From: an uncultured Acetatifactor sp.
GTDB taxonomy: Bacteria; Bacillota; Clostridia; Lachnospirales; Lachnospiraceae
Assembly: GCA_910586515.1 (NCBI GenBank)
Contig: CAJUGL010000096.1
Span: 1,599 to 8,076 of the forward strand
DNA: 6,478 bases
Direction: 5' to 3'
Positions 5,984-6,478 of the stretch are shown here, one piece after another. Both the position numbers and the translations under genes were made by a program. Every line of letters starts with the position of its first letter. Position 1 is the stretch's first letter. The notes beneath the pieces are model-generated. The model ran no database searches. It was not told the DNA's origin and saw nothing but the letters and a program-made list of their open reading frames with translations.

Positions 5984-6095
5984 CGCATTGTCCTCCTGGG
6001 CAATCTTCTTTTTAAGACAGTTTCTTTTAAAATACCGCCGCATTGCATGCCCTGCCATCCTGTCGGACAGCACTGAACTGTTACCCCGAATCATT

Positions 6096-6125
6096 ATTAT
6101 AAACCATTTAATTTCCTTTTTTCAA
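6096..6125 (-). promoter_or_regulatory. Promoter of the DUF4869/P-loop/methyltransferase operon
   Basis: On the minus strand TTGAAA (6120-6125) is followed after 18 bp by a perfect TATAAT (6096-6101). Transcription should start near 6089, giving a leader of about 105 nt before the DUF4869 start at 5983. I see no riboswitch or clear operator in the leader. The surrounding bases are very AT-rich. The stretch 6126-6209 upstream holds nothing else I can name. Confidence 0.75.
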
Positions 6126-6209
6126 TAAATTTTCTCCCGTACGTATTAATTTTCGGTTGCTGTTCAAGACTCCGCAGTTCACGCCAATGAGAATTCCTGT
6201 CAGGGCAGC

Positions 6210-6247
6210 AAAAAGGCCATAGAATCTATAATTAACCTATGGCCTTT
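6210..6247 (-). terminator. Rho-independent terminator of the right-hand minus-strand gene
   Basis: An 11-bp perfect stem (6237-6247 with 6212-6222, sequence AAAGGCCATAG on the minus strand) encloses a 14-nt loop. On the minus strand it is followed by a run of five T (6214-6210, the first ones shared with the stem foot). It would end transcripts coming from the gene at 6375-6478 and insulate the DUF4869 operon promoter just downstream. A plus-strand role is less likely because a T-run is short there (TTT then A). Confidence 0.8.
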
Positions 6248-6374
6248 ATGTAATATATGAAATTCAGCGCGTTGGTCATGAAATTGTCCGCCAACCCCGG
6301 ACTTACCCGGAAATAGATGCCGACGGCAGAGAGAACGGGCAGGCTTTTCCCCACTGCCGGCACACAAAAACTCC
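6232..6374 (-). other. Open frame of uncertain status running into the terminator hairpin
   Basis: In another minus-strand frame the sequence reads without stop through G-K-S-L-P-V-L-S-A-V-G-I-Y-F-R-V and later F-M-T-N-A-L-N-F-I-Y-Y-I-K-A-I-G. It ends at a TAA (6232-6234) in the loop of the terminator. The composition is hydrophobic and protein-like. No ATG with a ribosome binding site opens it; a GTG preceded by AGGGAG at about 7 nt is possible and would give 43 residues. It may be a decayed 3' end of a gene or chance. Confidence 0.25.
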
Positions 6375-6478
6375 CTACACCAGTCTACAGTCCCACACAT
6401 CGATTCCCGCATCCTGAAATACGTCTCCCAGCCTCTTCCTCACCGCCTCCCTGGTAACCCCCTTCTTCATCACCGCCT
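6375..6478 (-). CDS. 3' end of an unrecognised protein (partial)
   Basis: The minus strand is open from the right edge to a TAG at 6375-6377, giving 33 residues: A-V-M-K-K-G-V-T-R-E-A-V-R-K-R-L-G-D-V-F and then D-A-G-I-D-V-W-D-C-R-L-V. The amphipathic helix and the codon pattern look like real coding sequence, but I do not recognise the family. The stop is 128 bp before the terminator stem, a long 3' untranslated stretch, so the gene may be truncated or frameshifted. Another frame on the same strand stays open through that stretch (see the entry at 6232-6374). Confidence 0.5.
   Translation of the reverse strand, partial: AVMKKGVTREAVRKRLGDVFQDAGIDVWDCRLV

Noticed and set aside
5984..6094. 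N-terminal extension of the DUF4869 protein from an ATG at 6094
   Set aside because: The extension overlaps the TATAAT box and predicted transcription start, and the conserved domain begins at the internal ATG at 5983, which has AGGAGG 8 nt upstream.
1..6478. tRNA, rRNA, CRISPR array, insertion sequence ends
   Set aside because: No repeated spacer pattern, no tRNA-like cloverleaf and no transposase or terminal inverted repeats with target duplications were seen on reading both strands.

Overview
The window looks like an accessory stretch of a gut-type Clostridia chromosome, most likely Lachnospiraceae. This rests on the BlaI/M56 regulator pair, strong AGGAGG ribosome binding sites, DUF4869- and DUF2200-type proteins, and moderate GC that shifts from block to block (richer in the bla-type genes, AT-richer in the centre). 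The genus is inference. Nearly all genes are on the minus strand.

Layout from left to right. (1) 1-170: the 3' end of a plus-strand gene with a tail like that of Rpn-type nucleases. (2) 171-359: a convergent intergenic gap with a perfect 12-bp inverted repeat. (3) 360-2405: a two-gene minus-strand regulatory operon, a BlaI/MecI-family repressor followed by a BlaR1-like M56 membrane metalloprotease. Its promoter (2502-2530) is overlapped and followed by two BlaI-type operators spaced 30 bp apart. (4) 2558-3725: gene debris. It holds the first codons of what looks like a BREX pglZ gene, cut off by a stop codon. Next to it is an ATP-binding regulator of the AlbA_2/HATPase type, broken by a frameshift and by inversion of about 230 bp, with its N-terminus missing. 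Last come the first 13 codons of a DUF2200-type gene. (5) 3748-5983: an intact minus-strand operon of DUF4869 protein, P-loop protein with a TOPRIM-like second half, and SAM-dependent methyltransferase, driven from a good promoter at 6096-6125. The DUF2200 fragment was probably its fourth gene. (6) 6210-6478: a terminator and the 3' end of another minus-strand gene.

How it works together: BlaI should repress its own operon through the two operators, and the M56 protease should relieve that repression when its external domain senses something. That domain has no penicillin-binding motifs, so the signal need not be a beta-lactam. The DUF4869/P-loop/methyltransferase operon is tightly packed (3 nt and 1 nt gaps) and is the best candidate here for an undescribed functional unit. 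Its neighbour is the wreck of what seems to be a BREX phage-defence locus, so a role in defence or DNA/RNA metabolism is possible but unproven.
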